NCBI GenBank assembly: GCA_030537855.1
Contig: JAUNVD010000012.1
Span: forward strand, 1-54,024
Length of the DNA: 54,024 bases
Source of the DNA: Tissierellia bacterium
Lineage (GTDB): Bacteria > Bacillota > Clostridia > Tissierellales > Peptoniphilaceae
Direction: 5' to 3'
The notes under the pieces: model-generated
The model's database searches: none
What the model was told of the DNA's origin: nothing
The model's input: only the letters and a program-made list of their open reading frames with translations
Position numbers and translations under genes: made by a program
Shown here: positions 16,790-24,496 of the stretch, piece by piece
Layout of the letters: every line of letters starts with the position of its first letter
Position numbering within the stretch: the stretch's first letter is position 1

Positions 16790-18500
16790 CATCCACCTCC
16801 CATTGTTCTAAGGAGATCTGGTGGGAGTAGATATGTTCAAAACTACCCTTTTGCCTTAATAGTTCTTCAAATCTTCCTTCTTCCTCAATTTTACCTTGGT
16901 TCATATAGTAAATATAGTCGCTATTTTCTGTGTTTTTTAATCGATGGGAGATAAGTAGAATGGTTTTATTCTTTTTCAGTTCTCCAATGAGATTCATAAT
17001 AATATCTTCACTTTCTCCATCTATATTAGAGGTGGCTTCGTCAAAGATATACAAGCTTCCGTCTTTAAGTAAAGCTCTTGCTAATGACAGTCTTTGTTTT
17101 TGTCCTCCGGATAAATTATTTCCTTGATCTTGGATCATCGTTTCTAGACCTTCTTCTCCTAGGAAATATTCTTTTAAAGATACTTGTTCTAAAACTTTCC
17201 AACACTCTTCTTCGGTACAGCCAGGTTTTGCCATTTGTAAATTATATTTTAAAGTTCCTTGAAAAAAATATGGCGCATTGTCCACTAAAGTGAGATGTTT
17301 TAGTTTGTTATCCTTTTCTATATTTTCTTTACCATTATAGGTAAGGTTACCTTCTTTTACTTTGAGAATCCCCATAATAAGCTTTGCTATCGTTGATTTT
17401 CCACATCCAGATTTTCCTACGATAGAAGTTATTCTACCAGGTTTAATTTCCATATTAATATCCTTTAAAATTTCTTTTTCACCATAGGAAAAATTTATAT
17501 TCTTACATTGTACAAAAATAGGTTCTTCCAAAGTATCTTCTCCAGAGGCTTCCTCTTCCAACTCTAAAATATCAAATAATTGATCTGAGGCTGCCATCCC
17601 ATTCATAGCAATATGGAAAAAAGATCCTAGTAGTCTTAATGGTAAAAAGAATTCAGCAGAAATTAAGATAAAGATGATACAACCAGATAGTGAGATTTCT
17701 CCTTGTTGAAAGATAATTAAAGATAAAATGGTTCCAATCACCGCTCCTCCATAGGCCATAAGATCCATAAAGGTAATATTATTTAACTGTACACTTAGTA
17801 CTTTCATAGTATCTAATCGGAATTTTTCAGAAATCTCATTTAATTCTCTATTTTTTTCTTCGTCAGCTTTATATACTTTTAAGATTGTCATCCCCTTCAT
17901 ATCGTCTAAAAAAACATCGGATAAATTAACATAAGATCCCCAGTAATTGGTCATTACTTTTTTTGCTAGTTTTTGTATTTTTACAATTGATAAAGGAATC
18001 ATCGGTACAATGATTAGTAGAATAAGGGAAACTTTGAGATTTATTGGTGCAAGAAAAATAAATAAAATAAATGGTGCTATAACAGAATACATTAATTGTG
18101 GTATAAAATTCCCGAAGTACATATCTAATTGTTCAATGCCTTCTACACTAAGCTGGACCACTTCTGCTGGAGATACTTTTTCCGAATAGTTTAGTCCATA
18201 GCTATAAATTTTATGAAATAATTTTTCTCGTAATTTTAGCTTAATATTTTTTGAAATTTTATAAGATAACTTAGCTTGAATTTTCGTAATATAAACTTGA
18301 AAGAGAATAATAACGATAAGTAGTCCAATAAAATTTAGTAGTTTCGTTTCATAATTCAAAAGATCTTCGATAAATTCTGCAATTTTAAAAATCATCAGTA
18401 TGTTAAGTAGTAAAGAAAGTATTTTTAAAAAAACAATGGAAAAAAGATATTTCCGTTCTTCCTCCATTGTTTTTAACAAGCGTTTTTCAATCAACCACAT
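16779..18500 (-). CDS. ABC transporter, fused permease/ATPase, CydD-like half
   Basis: This is the partner of the protein at 15137-16789. Six hydrophobic segments occupy about residues 20-310. The ATPase shows GKSGCGKST (Walker A), LSGGQKQR (intact signature), LYIFDEAT (Walker B with catalytic Glu) and LLISHR. It therefore supplies the consensus site of the heterodimer. The start is uncertain: GTG 18503, ATG 18500 or TTG 18494; the last has the best distance to GAGGTG. The gene overlaps the end of DUF454 protein B, so it is in one operon with it. Direction and substrate cannot be read from sequence; heme or porphyrin efflux under the linked regulator is the working idea, and thiol export as in CydDC is the alternative. 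Confidence 0.85.
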   Translation of the reverse strand: MWLIEKRLLKTMEEERKYLFSIVFLKILSLLLNILMIFKIAEFIEDLLNYETKLLNFIGLLIVIILFQVYITKIQAKLSYKISKNIKLKLREKLFHKIYSYGLNYSEKVSPAEVVQLSVEGIEQLDMYFGNFIPQLMYSVIAPFILFIFLAPINLKVSLILLIIVPMIPLSIVKIQKLAKKVMTNYWGSYVNLSDVFLDDMKGMTILKVYKADEEKNRELNEISEKFRLDTMKVLSVQLNNITFMDLMAYGGAVIGTILSLIIFQQGEISLSGCIIFILISAEFFLPLRLLGSFFHIAMNGMAASDQLFDILELEEEASGEDTLEEPIFVQCKNINFSYGEKEILKDINMEIKPGRITSIVGKSGCGKSTIAKLIMGILKVKEGNLTYNGKENIEKDNKLKHLTLVDNAPYFFQGTLKYNLQMAKPGCTEEECWKVLEQVSLKEYFLGEEGLETMIQDQGNNLSGGQKQRLSLARALLKDGSLYIFDEATSNIDGESEDIIMNLIGELKKNKTILLISHRLKNTENSDYIYYMNQGKIEEEGRFEELLRQKGSFEHIYSHQISLEQWEVDDEK

Positions 18501-18861
18501 CACCTCTTTTAGTTTTTACTCGGAAGATAATATAAATATAGTGAATAATAAGCACCAAAATTAAAACCGTTCTACCAAAAATATTTTTCATAAAATAAAA
18601 TGAAATACAAATAAGTAAGGTAATGGTTCCAAGAATTCTTATTTTTCTTTTAATATCCATTCCCTCTTTATTAACCAATGGTTGAAGGTTTTTCTTGTAG
18701 ATTGAAGTTTTTATAAACCAATTATGAAATTTGTCAGACCCTTTTCCGAAACAAGCCGCAGCAAGTAGTAGAAAAGGTGTGGTAGGAAGAAGGGGTAAAT
18801 ATATGCCGATAATACCCAATCCCATAAATAAAAATCCTAAAATAATAAAAATAAGTTTCAA
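18487..18861 (-). CDS. DUF454 (YbaN-family) membrane protein B (124 aa)
   Basis: This is a small membrane protein with hydrophobic segments at about 3-22, 25-37 and a long one near 75-113. The conserved core GIYLPLLPTTPFLLLAA(A)CFGKGS is the hallmark of the DUF454/YbaN family. The function of the family is not established. It starts with TTG behind AAGGAGA and overlaps the first ABC gene, so it belongs to the ABC-regulator unit. A tandem paralogue lies upstream at 19022-19390. Because the unit ends in a NEAT-type regulator, I infer a link to heme traffic, perhaps as an accessory subunit of the ABC transporter. Confidence 0.88.
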   Translation of the reverse strand: MKLIFIILGFLFMGLGIIGIYLPLLPTTPFLLLAAACFGKGSDKFHNWFIKTSIYKKNLQPLVNKEGMDIKRKIRILGTITLLICISFYFMKNIFGRTVLILVLIIHYIYIIFRVKTKRGDVVD

Positions 18862-18876
18862 TAGTTCTCTCCTTTT

Positions 18877-18891
18877 GCCGGGTAAGCGAAC
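18877..18891. repeat. GC-rich motif shared with 14003-14016
   Basis: GCCGGGTAAGCGAAC, read on plus, is the reverse complement of the motif at 14003-14016 with one added base. It lies immediately upstream of the ribosome-binding site of DUF454 protein B. Confidence 0.45.
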
Positions 18892-18943
18892 TTATTCTTA
18901 TCAAGCTAGACTTATTGTAATATATGTAGATTGTAATTTTTTA

Positions 18944-18989
18944 AATATTTTACAGTAAAATATTATAATTTTAAAATATTTCTTGCAAT
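18944..18989 (-). promoter_or_regulatory. Promoter with palindromic operator for the DUF454-ABC-regulator unit
   Basis: On the minus strand TTGCAA (-35) is followed after 17 bases by TAATAT (-10). A perfect palindrome, AATATTTTA and TAAAATATT around three bases (18944-18964), overlaps the -10 element and the expected start. That is the usual place for a repressor site. I infer autoregulation by the NEAT-domain regulator at the end of this unit. Confidence 0.45.
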
Positions 18990-19021
18990 CTGCTCTACTG
19001 TAATCATTCATGTACCCTTTC

Positions 19022-19390
19022 TTATCTATGTTTTTCAATGGTTTTAATTTTAAAAAGTACATAATAAGAAAGACTTAAAAACACGAGAATTAAAAAAATT
19101 CTTCCATAGATATTTTTCATCATATAAAAGGAAAATGTCATCACTAAGGCTGTGGTCCCAAGTATTTTAACCTTACGAGTTAATTCTATTCCTTTATGAT
19201 TTAAAAAAGGCTCTAGGTATTTTTCATAAAGACTTGTATTAAGAAACCAGTGATGAAATCTCTCCGAACCTTTTCCAAAACAAGTAGCTGCTAATAATAA
19301 GAATGGGGTGGTTGGTAGTACAGGTAGGTATATACCAAGAATCCCTAGGCCTAGACATAAAAATCCTAATCCATTATATATAATTTTCAA
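19022..19390 (-). CDS. DUF454 (YbaN-family) membrane protein A (122 aa)
   Basis: This is a tandem paralogue of the protein at 18487-18861, with the same core (GIYLPVLPTTPFLLLAATCFGK), the same F-H-x-W-F motif and the same FYMMKNI(Y/F)GR segment. Hydrophobic stretches at about 5-40 and 78-114 predict a membrane protein with both short termini polar. It also starts with TTG (19390) behind GAAGGAGA. The 160-base gap to the second copy contains a promoter-like sequence, so the two can be expressed separately. Function unknown; its place between a heme catalase and a heme-type ABC unit is the only hint. Confidence 0.88.
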   Translation of the reverse strand: MKIIYNGLGFLCLGLGILGIYLPVLPTTPFLLLAATCFGKGSERFHHWFLNTSLYEKYLEPFLNHKGIELTRKVKILGTTALVMTFSFYMMKNIYGRIFLILVFLSLSYYVLFKIKTIEKHR

Positions 19391-19822
19391 GATAATTCTC
19401 CTTCTATAAAATTTTAAAACTTCTTTGTATCTTTATTTTAGTATATTTCTCTCGTCCTTTTTTACAATTTTATGGTATCTTATCATGAAAATAGTAAACT
19501 CATGTACTTCTATCACCGTTGATAAGATGTGAACTAGCTAAAAGTAAAATCATAACATATCACTTTTGGTTTATATCGATAAATATAATATATTGAATCT
19601 AATATATTTACAGAATTTTGTTATTTTTAGAATTCCCTTCTTCTTTTTCTTAAAACCTAACTTTTAATCATTATATTTAATTTTGTTCAAGTTTTTCTAC
19701 ATTTTGTTACAATAATTTAATATAATGTGGTATTATAATGATATGTAAGTTTTTAACTGTTTTTTAATATTTTGAAAATTCTTTTTATGGAGATAAATAA
19801 TCTTAAAAAAAGGAGGTATGAT
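19391..19822. other. Divergent promoter region between DUF454 A and catalase
   Basis: This is a 432-base AT-rich gap. AATATATT occurs twice around GAATCT (19587-19608), forming an inverted and direct repeat. Near the catalase gene, TATAAT occurs at 19721-19726 and 19734-19739. The second overlaps TTATAATGAT, the left part of a PerR-box-like sequence (TTATAAT-N-ATTATAA) whose right half is poor. No open reading frame of interest. Confidence 0.45.
19733..19748 (+). promoter_or_regulatory. Weak PerR-box-like site at the catalase promoter
   Basis: TTATAATGATATGTAA matches the first half of the PerR consensus exactly and the second half poorly. It overlaps a TATAAT and lies about 75 bases before the catalase start. 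Peroxide control of catalase by PerR is common in Firmicutes; here it is a guess. Confidence 0.25.
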
Positions 19823-21580
19823 ATGAAAGACGAACAAAACAAAAAAGCAGAGATGAAAAAAGAGGAAAGGATGGATCAAAAGGATCCTATGGCCAAAAAC
19901 AAAATTGGCGATCATCTCCCAAGTAGAAATCAAACTGTTCACGATCCTGTTCTTCGACGAGCTGGCGGTCAAGTCGTGGACAATAATGAAGACTCATTGA
20001 CTGCTGGTGAACGTGGTCATATTTCTATTCAAGATATATGGCTATTTGAAAAGCAAGCACACTTTAACAGAGAAGTTATTCCTGAGCGAAGGATGCATGC
20101 CAAAGGTTGGGGTGCATGGGGTGAGTTTACAGTTACCCATGATATCACAAAGTATTGTAAAGCAAAGGTATTTTCTGAAATTGGTAAAAAGACAAAGGTC
20201 TTTTCAAGAATGTCAACAGTTGCTGGCGAACGTGGTGCTGCAGATGCGGAACGTGATATTCGAGGTTTTGCAGTAAGGTTTTATACTGAGGAAGGAAACT
20301 GGGATGTTGTTGGAAATAATACACCAGTATTCTTTTTCCGTGATCCAATGAAGTTTATTGATTTAAATCATGCTGTTAAAAGAGACCCTCGTAGTCATTT
20401 AAGAAGTCCTAATACTAATTGGGATTATTGGTCTTCTCTCCCAGAATCTTTATTGCAAACGACTATTACAATGAGTGACAGGGGTATCCCCTCTTCCTTC
20501 CGTTATATGCATGGTTTTGGTTCTCATACCTATTCTATGTTCAATGATGCTGGAGAACGAGTATGGGTAAAATTCCATTTTAGAAGTCAACAAGGAATCC
20601 AAAATTATACGGATCAAGAAGCGGAAATAGTTGCAGGTAAGGATCGGGAAAGTCATGGACGAGACCTTTATGAAGCGATTGAAAAGGGAATGTATCCAAA
20701 GTGGAAGCTTTATATTCAAGTTATGACAGAGGAGCAAGCGGAACATCATCCAACGAATCCTTTTGACTTAACGAAAATGTGGTTAAAGAAAGATTATCCA
20801 CTAATTCCTGTCGGAGAATATGTCCTAAATAAAAATGCTGACAATTATTTTCAAGATGTAGAGCAAGCCGCTTTTAGTCCTGCAAATATTGTACCTGGTA
20901 TTGGCCTTTCCCCTGACAGGATGTTACAAGCAAGGGTATTTTTCTATAGTGATGCTCACCGTTATCGTCTTGGTGTAAATCACCATCAAATTCCTGTAAA
21001 CTCTCCTCAAGGAGTGGAGCATCCTCATGATTACCATAGAGATGGTCTTATGAGAGTTGATGGAAATAAGGGTAGTGAATTACATTATGGTCCTAACTCA
21101 TATGGTGGTTGGCAAGATAATCGTGAGTTAGAGCTACCTACTGATAAAGGTGGCCCGGCTAAGCGATATGATTTTAGACAAGATGATCATGATTATTACA
21201 CTCAACCAGGTATGCTATTTCGAGCAATGACTCCAGAACAACAATTGGTTCTTTGCGAAAATACTGCAAGGAATTTAGGAGATTCCACTCTTCAAATCAA
21301 ATATCGATATATTCGAAATTGTTATACTGCAGATCCTGACTATGGGAAAGGTGTGGCAAAAGCGTTAGGTATTGATATTGAAAAGGTAGATTTGCGCCCT
21401 AATAATTCTACGTCACGAGAAGAATGGGAAAAGGACAATGCTAGAGATTCTGACTTAAATACTCCAACTGAACCAGCAATGCCAGAATCTGCAAAAGATC
21501 TTCCCCCTGAAGGTAGGGATACAAATGTAGAAGATCCAAAGATTTTAAGTGATCCGGAAAATGATCCTTATCTACTTTAA
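19823..21580 (+). CDS. katA: Heme catalase, monofunctional (585 aa)
   Basis: It converts hydrogen peroxide to water and oxygen using heme b in the cytoplasm. The ATG at 19823 is chosen because AGGAGGT lies just upstream. All key residues are present: distal His92 (PERRMHAKG), Asn165 (VGNNTPVFF), and proximal heme ligand Tyr375 ([14 protein letters not shown]). A charged N-terminal extension of about 40 residues precedes the catalase core; the length (585) is somewhat above the 480-510 of small-subunit enzymes because of this and a Pro/Asp/Glu-rich tail. It has no signal peptide. It is divergent from the DUF454/ABC unit and next to a heme import island, so it is probably loaded with imported heme. 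Two terminators follow. Confidence 0.95.
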   Translation: MKDEQNKKAEMKKEERMDQKDPMAKNKIGDHLPSRNQTVHDPVLRRAGGQVVDNNEDSLTAGERGHISIQDIWLFEKQAHFNREVIPERRMHAKGWGAWGEFTVTHDITKYCKAKVFSEIGKKTKVFSRMSTVAGERGAADAERDIRGFAVRFYTEEGNWDVVGNNTPVFFFRDPMKFIDLNHAVKRDPRSHLRSPNTNWDYWSSLPESLLQTTITMSDRGIPSSFRYMHGFGSHTYSMFNDAGERVWVKFHFRSQQGIQNYTDQEAEIVAGKDRESHGRDLYEAIEKGMYPKWKLYIQVMTEEQAEHHPTNPFDLTKMWLKKDYPLIPVGEYVLNKNADNYFQDVEQAAFSPANIVPGIGLSPDRMLQARVFFYSDAHRYRLGVNHHQIPVNSPQGVEHPHDYHRDGLMRVDGNKGSELHYGPNSYGGWQDNRELELPTDKGGPAKRYDFRQDDHDYYTQPGMLFRAMTPEQQLVLCENTARNLGDSTLQIKYRYIRNCYTADPDYGKGVAKALGIDIEKVDLRPNNSTSREEWEKDNARDSDLNTPTEPAMPESAKDLPPEGRDTNVEDPKILSDPENDPYLL

Positions 21581-21586
21581 AAAGAG

Positions 21587-21620
21587 GAAATGGTGTAGGC
21601 AAATTTGCTTACACCATTTC
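21587..21620 (+). terminator. Terminator after catalase
   Basis: GAAATGGTGTA and TACACCATTTC form an 11-bp stem with an inner GCAAATTTGC extension. It begins seven bases after the catalase stop. Confidence 0.8.
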
Positions 21621-21647
21621 TAAATCCTTTTATTATATGTGACTATA

Positions 21648-21675
21648 AAAAATTCCACTAATTAGTGGAATTTTT
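21648..21675. terminator. Bidirectional terminator between catalase and Asp23 gene
   Basis: AAAAATTCCACT and AGTGGAATTTTT form a perfect 12-bp stem with an AATT loop. A and T runs on both sides let it work for both convergent transcripts. Confidence 0.85.
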
Positions 21676-21683
21676 AGCTAACA

Positions 21684-22169
21684 TTAGGAGTATTGGTTTG
21701 GAAGACTTTTATTCTTACTTTGATCAAAGTCTTTTCTTGTCATCACATCTACAACATCAACATTTAATTCAACTAATGTTAAGCCTGTCATTTGTTTTAA
21801 TTGTTGACCAATATATTGTTTTAAATCATCAAATATTCTAGGTGCTGATTGACCAAATTCTAAAATTAACTTTAAGTTTATAATAACTTCTTTTTCTCCA
21901 ACTTCTGCATCTACACCCTTTGTTACATCATAGGCACCAAAGTTTTCGGTAAAGCCAGAAAGTAAACCACCTTTTAAATCTAAAATCCCTTTTATTTCTC
22001 TTGCTGCTAAAGCTGCAATTTTTTCTACAACAGATGTGTCAAAGGTTAAAGAATCTTCGTGTTTCTTTTCTTCCACTGTTTTTGGTGTTATGAAATCTTT
22101 TGCTTCTTCAAAGGTTTCTTTTGCTTTTTCTTCTAAATTTTTGTCTTTGTTTACATTATTTTCTGCCAT
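21684..22169 (-). CDS. asp23: Asp23/Gls24-family envelope stress protein (161 aa)
   Basis: This is a cytosolic protein of the Asp23/Gls24 family, usually tethered to the membrane by AmaP and linked to envelope stress. Family features are TSVVEKIAALAAREIKGI, then GVDAEVGEKEVIINLKLILEFG and VNVDVVDV-like strands (here LNVDVVDV). The ATG at 22169 is preferred because AAGGATG lies at a proper distance; the ATG at 22178 abuts that site. The acidic, Lys/Glu-rich first 45 residues are a family-typical flexible arm. It is the last gene of a three-gene unit with a DUF2273 protein and AmaP. Confidence 0.92.
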   Translation of the reverse strand: MAENNVNKDKNLEEKAKETFEEAKDFITPKTVEEKKHEDSLTFDTSVVEKIAALAAREIKGILDLKGGLLSGFTENFGAYDVTKGVDAEVGEKEVIINLKLILEFGQSAPRIFDDLKQYIGQQLKQMTGLTLVELNVDVVDVMTRKDFDQSKNKSLPNQYS

Positions 22170-22229
22170 GGTTAACATCCTTTCTTATCTTATCAAATTT
22201 ATAATACGTAATTGAAAACAATTACAATA

Positions 22230-22601
22230 CTACCTTAATCGTCGTAATAGTCGTAATACAATTGGGTTTTTATCCAACACTCCCCCTACTAGAAATCCTA
22301 TGATCAGTAAGAGAAGGACTCCTATTGTCCTTGCAAAGCCTAGATTTAAAAATAGCAATGCTAATACAATAGCAATAATGATGGAACGAATGGTGTAACG
22401 ATATCTACGTAAATAAAACTTAGTCTTCGGTGAATCCCATCGTTTTTTCAATCCATTTGCTCCTTCTTTCATGGTATTGCCTAATCTATGTTTTTCTTTC
22501 GTTGGTATATTTCCACCTTTTGGAGACAATAGAAGGTCGAACTCCCCTAAATATTTCTGTTGATCCTTTTGATTTTCATCAGGAACTAGATATACTTTCA
22601 T
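22230..22601 (-). CDS. DUF2273-type small membrane protein (123 aa)
   Basis: The C-terminal half (about residues 70-123) carries two adjacent membrane helices and the motif GFLVGGVLDKNPIVLRLLRR, typical of the DUF2273 proteins encoded between amaP and asp23. The N-terminal half is polar and basic, longer than in most family members, which are about 60-70 residues. It lies 12 bases after the amaP stop. It probably helps hold the Asp23 complex at the membrane; the biochemical role is unknown. Confidence 0.85.
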   Translation of the reverse strand: MKVYLVPDENQKDQQKYLGEFDLLLSPKGGNIPTKEKHRLGNTMKEGANGLKKRWDSPKTKFYLRRYRYTIRSIIIAIVLALLFLNLGFARTIGVLLLLIIGFLVGGVLDKNPIVLRLLRRLR

Positions 22602-22613
22602 CGTCTCACCACC

Positions 22614-23171
22614 CTAAACCTTTACTTTAGAAGTATCTGTAGGCTCATGGAAATTTACTTCTATGTCTTTTACCGGTAACCCGGAATAATTTTCTACATC
22701 AGATTTAATGGAATTTTGAATCTCTTCACCTAAAGTATTCACATTTTGTGTAGATCTGGTTGCACATGATACTTGAATATTTATATGGGGTTGATCTCCT
22801 CCAAATAATTTTACATCTTTTTCTACTTCTGATATTTGTGGAAATCTCTTTAAAGACGTTTTTACAACTGATTCCACAGACTCCTCTGTAATTTTAACAT
22901 TTCCTGTTTCCATTTCCATTTTTACAGCAGGTAGAACTGTTTTCGAAATTATAGCCCTTAAAAAAATAAAGATTGCGTAAATGACTAAGAGTCCACCTAG
23001 TACGGTCATAATATAATATACACTATCCATAATTAAAAAACTTGAAAGTGATTGGGAAATCTTATCCCAATTATAACGATAGCCATATGCTGCCAAATAG
23101 AAAATAACGGAAAAGAATAGGATTACGATTGCCATTATAATGTCTAGGGCTTTTTTTCCTTTTCTCACCAC
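22614..23171 (-). CDS. amaP: Asp23 membrane anchor AmaP (185 aa)
   Basis: Two membrane helices (about 9-31 and 50-73) are followed by a soluble domain whose pattern (ITEESVESVVKTSLKRFPQI and a late NSIKSDVENYSGLPVKDIEVNF segment) is related to Asp23 and typical of AmaP. The start is GTG at 23171 or GTG at 23168 behind GGAGG. It heads the amaP-DUF2273-asp23 unit. In staphylococci AmaP localises Asp23 to the membrane; the gene order here supports the same role. Confidence 0.88.
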   Translation of the reverse strand: MVRKGKKALDIIMAIVILFFSVIFYLAAYGYRYNWDKISQSLSSFLIMDSVYYIMTVLGGLLVIYAIFIFLRAIISKTVLPAVKMEMETGNVKITEESVESVVKTSLKRFPQISEVEKDVKLFGGDQPHINIQVSCATRSTQNVNTLGEEIQNSIKSDVENYSGLPVKDIEVNFHEPTDTSKVKV

Positions 23172-23230
23172 ATTCCTCCCTACTATCTTCTTAAAATATA
23201 CTTACTAACTACACTAAATGTAATATATCC

Positions 23231-24496
23231 CTATTTTAACCTTTTTAAACGGTATTTTCGAATATTTTTTATAATATCTCCTATAAAATATAATGAACCG
23301 GTGAATAAGATTAAATCACCTTCTTGATACTGACTTTTTATATGAGCTAAAGCCTCATCTACATGATTATAAATATTTCCTTTTTGAAGATTCGATAATT
23401 CTACTGGAGAAGTTCCTCGGTTAATATTTGTTTTAGGATAGTAAAAATCCTTAGATATTTTTGAAAGCTTTTTAAGCATATAGGGAGAGTCTTTGTCATT
23501 TAACATAAATGTTACTACAAATATCCGATGAAATCTTTGTTCTAGAAAATCGACAAGTGCATCTATTCCCATTGGATTATGGGCCCCTTCTAATAAATAA
23601 AGTCTATTTTCCTCATCCTTATAAAAATCCATTCTTCCAGGAAAATCAAGATTCATAAGACTTTGTTTTAAGACTTCTGAATGTAACTTAATAGGTAGTG
23701 AAAAAGAATTTAGTCCTGATAATGCAAGAGCAAGATTTGTCCCCTGGTAGAAACCTGTTAATGATGTTTTAAAGGTGTTCATAGTAAAATAAGATTCTTT
23801 ATAAATAAAGGTTTCTTGAAATTTCTCGTCTTCTATTATTTTTTCAGGCCCTTTTGCTTTAATTACTTGGATATCTTTGATATAGAGACTAAGAGAATCT
23901 TTTACTTCTTCCAATTGGTCACAGGTAACCAATGGTACCCCTTCTTTGATAATACCAGCTTTTTCCCAAGTAATTTCAGATAGAGTATTTCCTAGAATCT
24001 CTTTATGATCGTATCCTATTTTTGTGATAATCGTACCAATAAGATCAATCTTATTAAATACATTTGTACTATCCCATCTACCACCTAATCCTGTTTCTAA
24101 TATAATAATATCACAATCATGATCTTTCATAGATTGTAAGGCTATTGTGGTTAATCTTTGGAAGTAATTATAACTTAATGAACATTCCTCTTCCCAACAT
24201 GTCACTTTCTCTTCTAATCTGTTAAATTCCTGCTCCTCTATAGACTGTCCTTGAATTTGAATACGTTCTGTTATATTGACTAAGTGAGGAGATGTAAATA
24301 GACCTACTTTCATCCCTTGGTCATTTAGAATTTTTGCCATTATCTTTGATACAGATCCTTTCCCATTGGTTCCTGCAACATGTATGATAGGGATTCCTAA
24401 AGGAAATAAATGATGTTTTTCTAGAAATTTACGATAGTTAAAAAAGTCTGCAGAACATTTTTCTACAGACTCTTTTTCTTTGATAATTTCATTCAT
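23231..24496 (-). CDS. folC: Folylpolyglutamate synthase / dihydrofolate synthase (421 aa)
   Basis: This Mur-ligase-type enzyme adds glutamate to (dihydro)folate using ATP. The P-loop is HVAGTNGKGSVS (residues 39-50). The family motif LETGLGGRWDSTNV and the C-terminal LEGAHNPMGIDAL with the conserved His-Asn-Pro are present. Length is normal. Its start overlaps the valS stop by four bases, so it is co-transcribed behind the valine T-box. That places folate modification under valine-tRNA control, a common Firmicute arrangement. Confidence 0.95.
   Translation of the reverse strand: MNEIIKEKESVEKCSADFFNYRKFLEKHHLFPLGIPIIHVAGTNGKGSVSKIMAKILNDQGMKVGLFTSPHLVNITERIQIQGQSIEEQEFNRLEEKVTCWEEECSLSYNYFQRLTTIALQSMKDHDCDIIILETGLGGRWDSTNVFNKIDLIGTIITKIGYDHKEILGNTLSEITWEKAGIIKEGVPLVTCDQLEEVKDSLSLYIKDIQVIKAKGPEKIIEDEKFQETFIYKESYFTMNTFKTSLTGFYQGTNLALALSGLNSFSLPIKLHSEVLKQSLMNLDFPGRMDFYKDEENRLYLLEGAHNPMGIDALVDFLEQRFHRIFVVTFMLNDKDSPYMLKKLSKISKDFYYPKTNINRGTSPVELSNLQKGNIYNHVDEALAHIKSQYQEGDLILFTGSLYFIGDIIKNIRKYRLKRLK

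Noticed and set aside
20450-20749. Minus-strand frame of 99 codons inside catalase.
   Set aside because: It lies opposite the conserved catalase core and resembles no protein I know.
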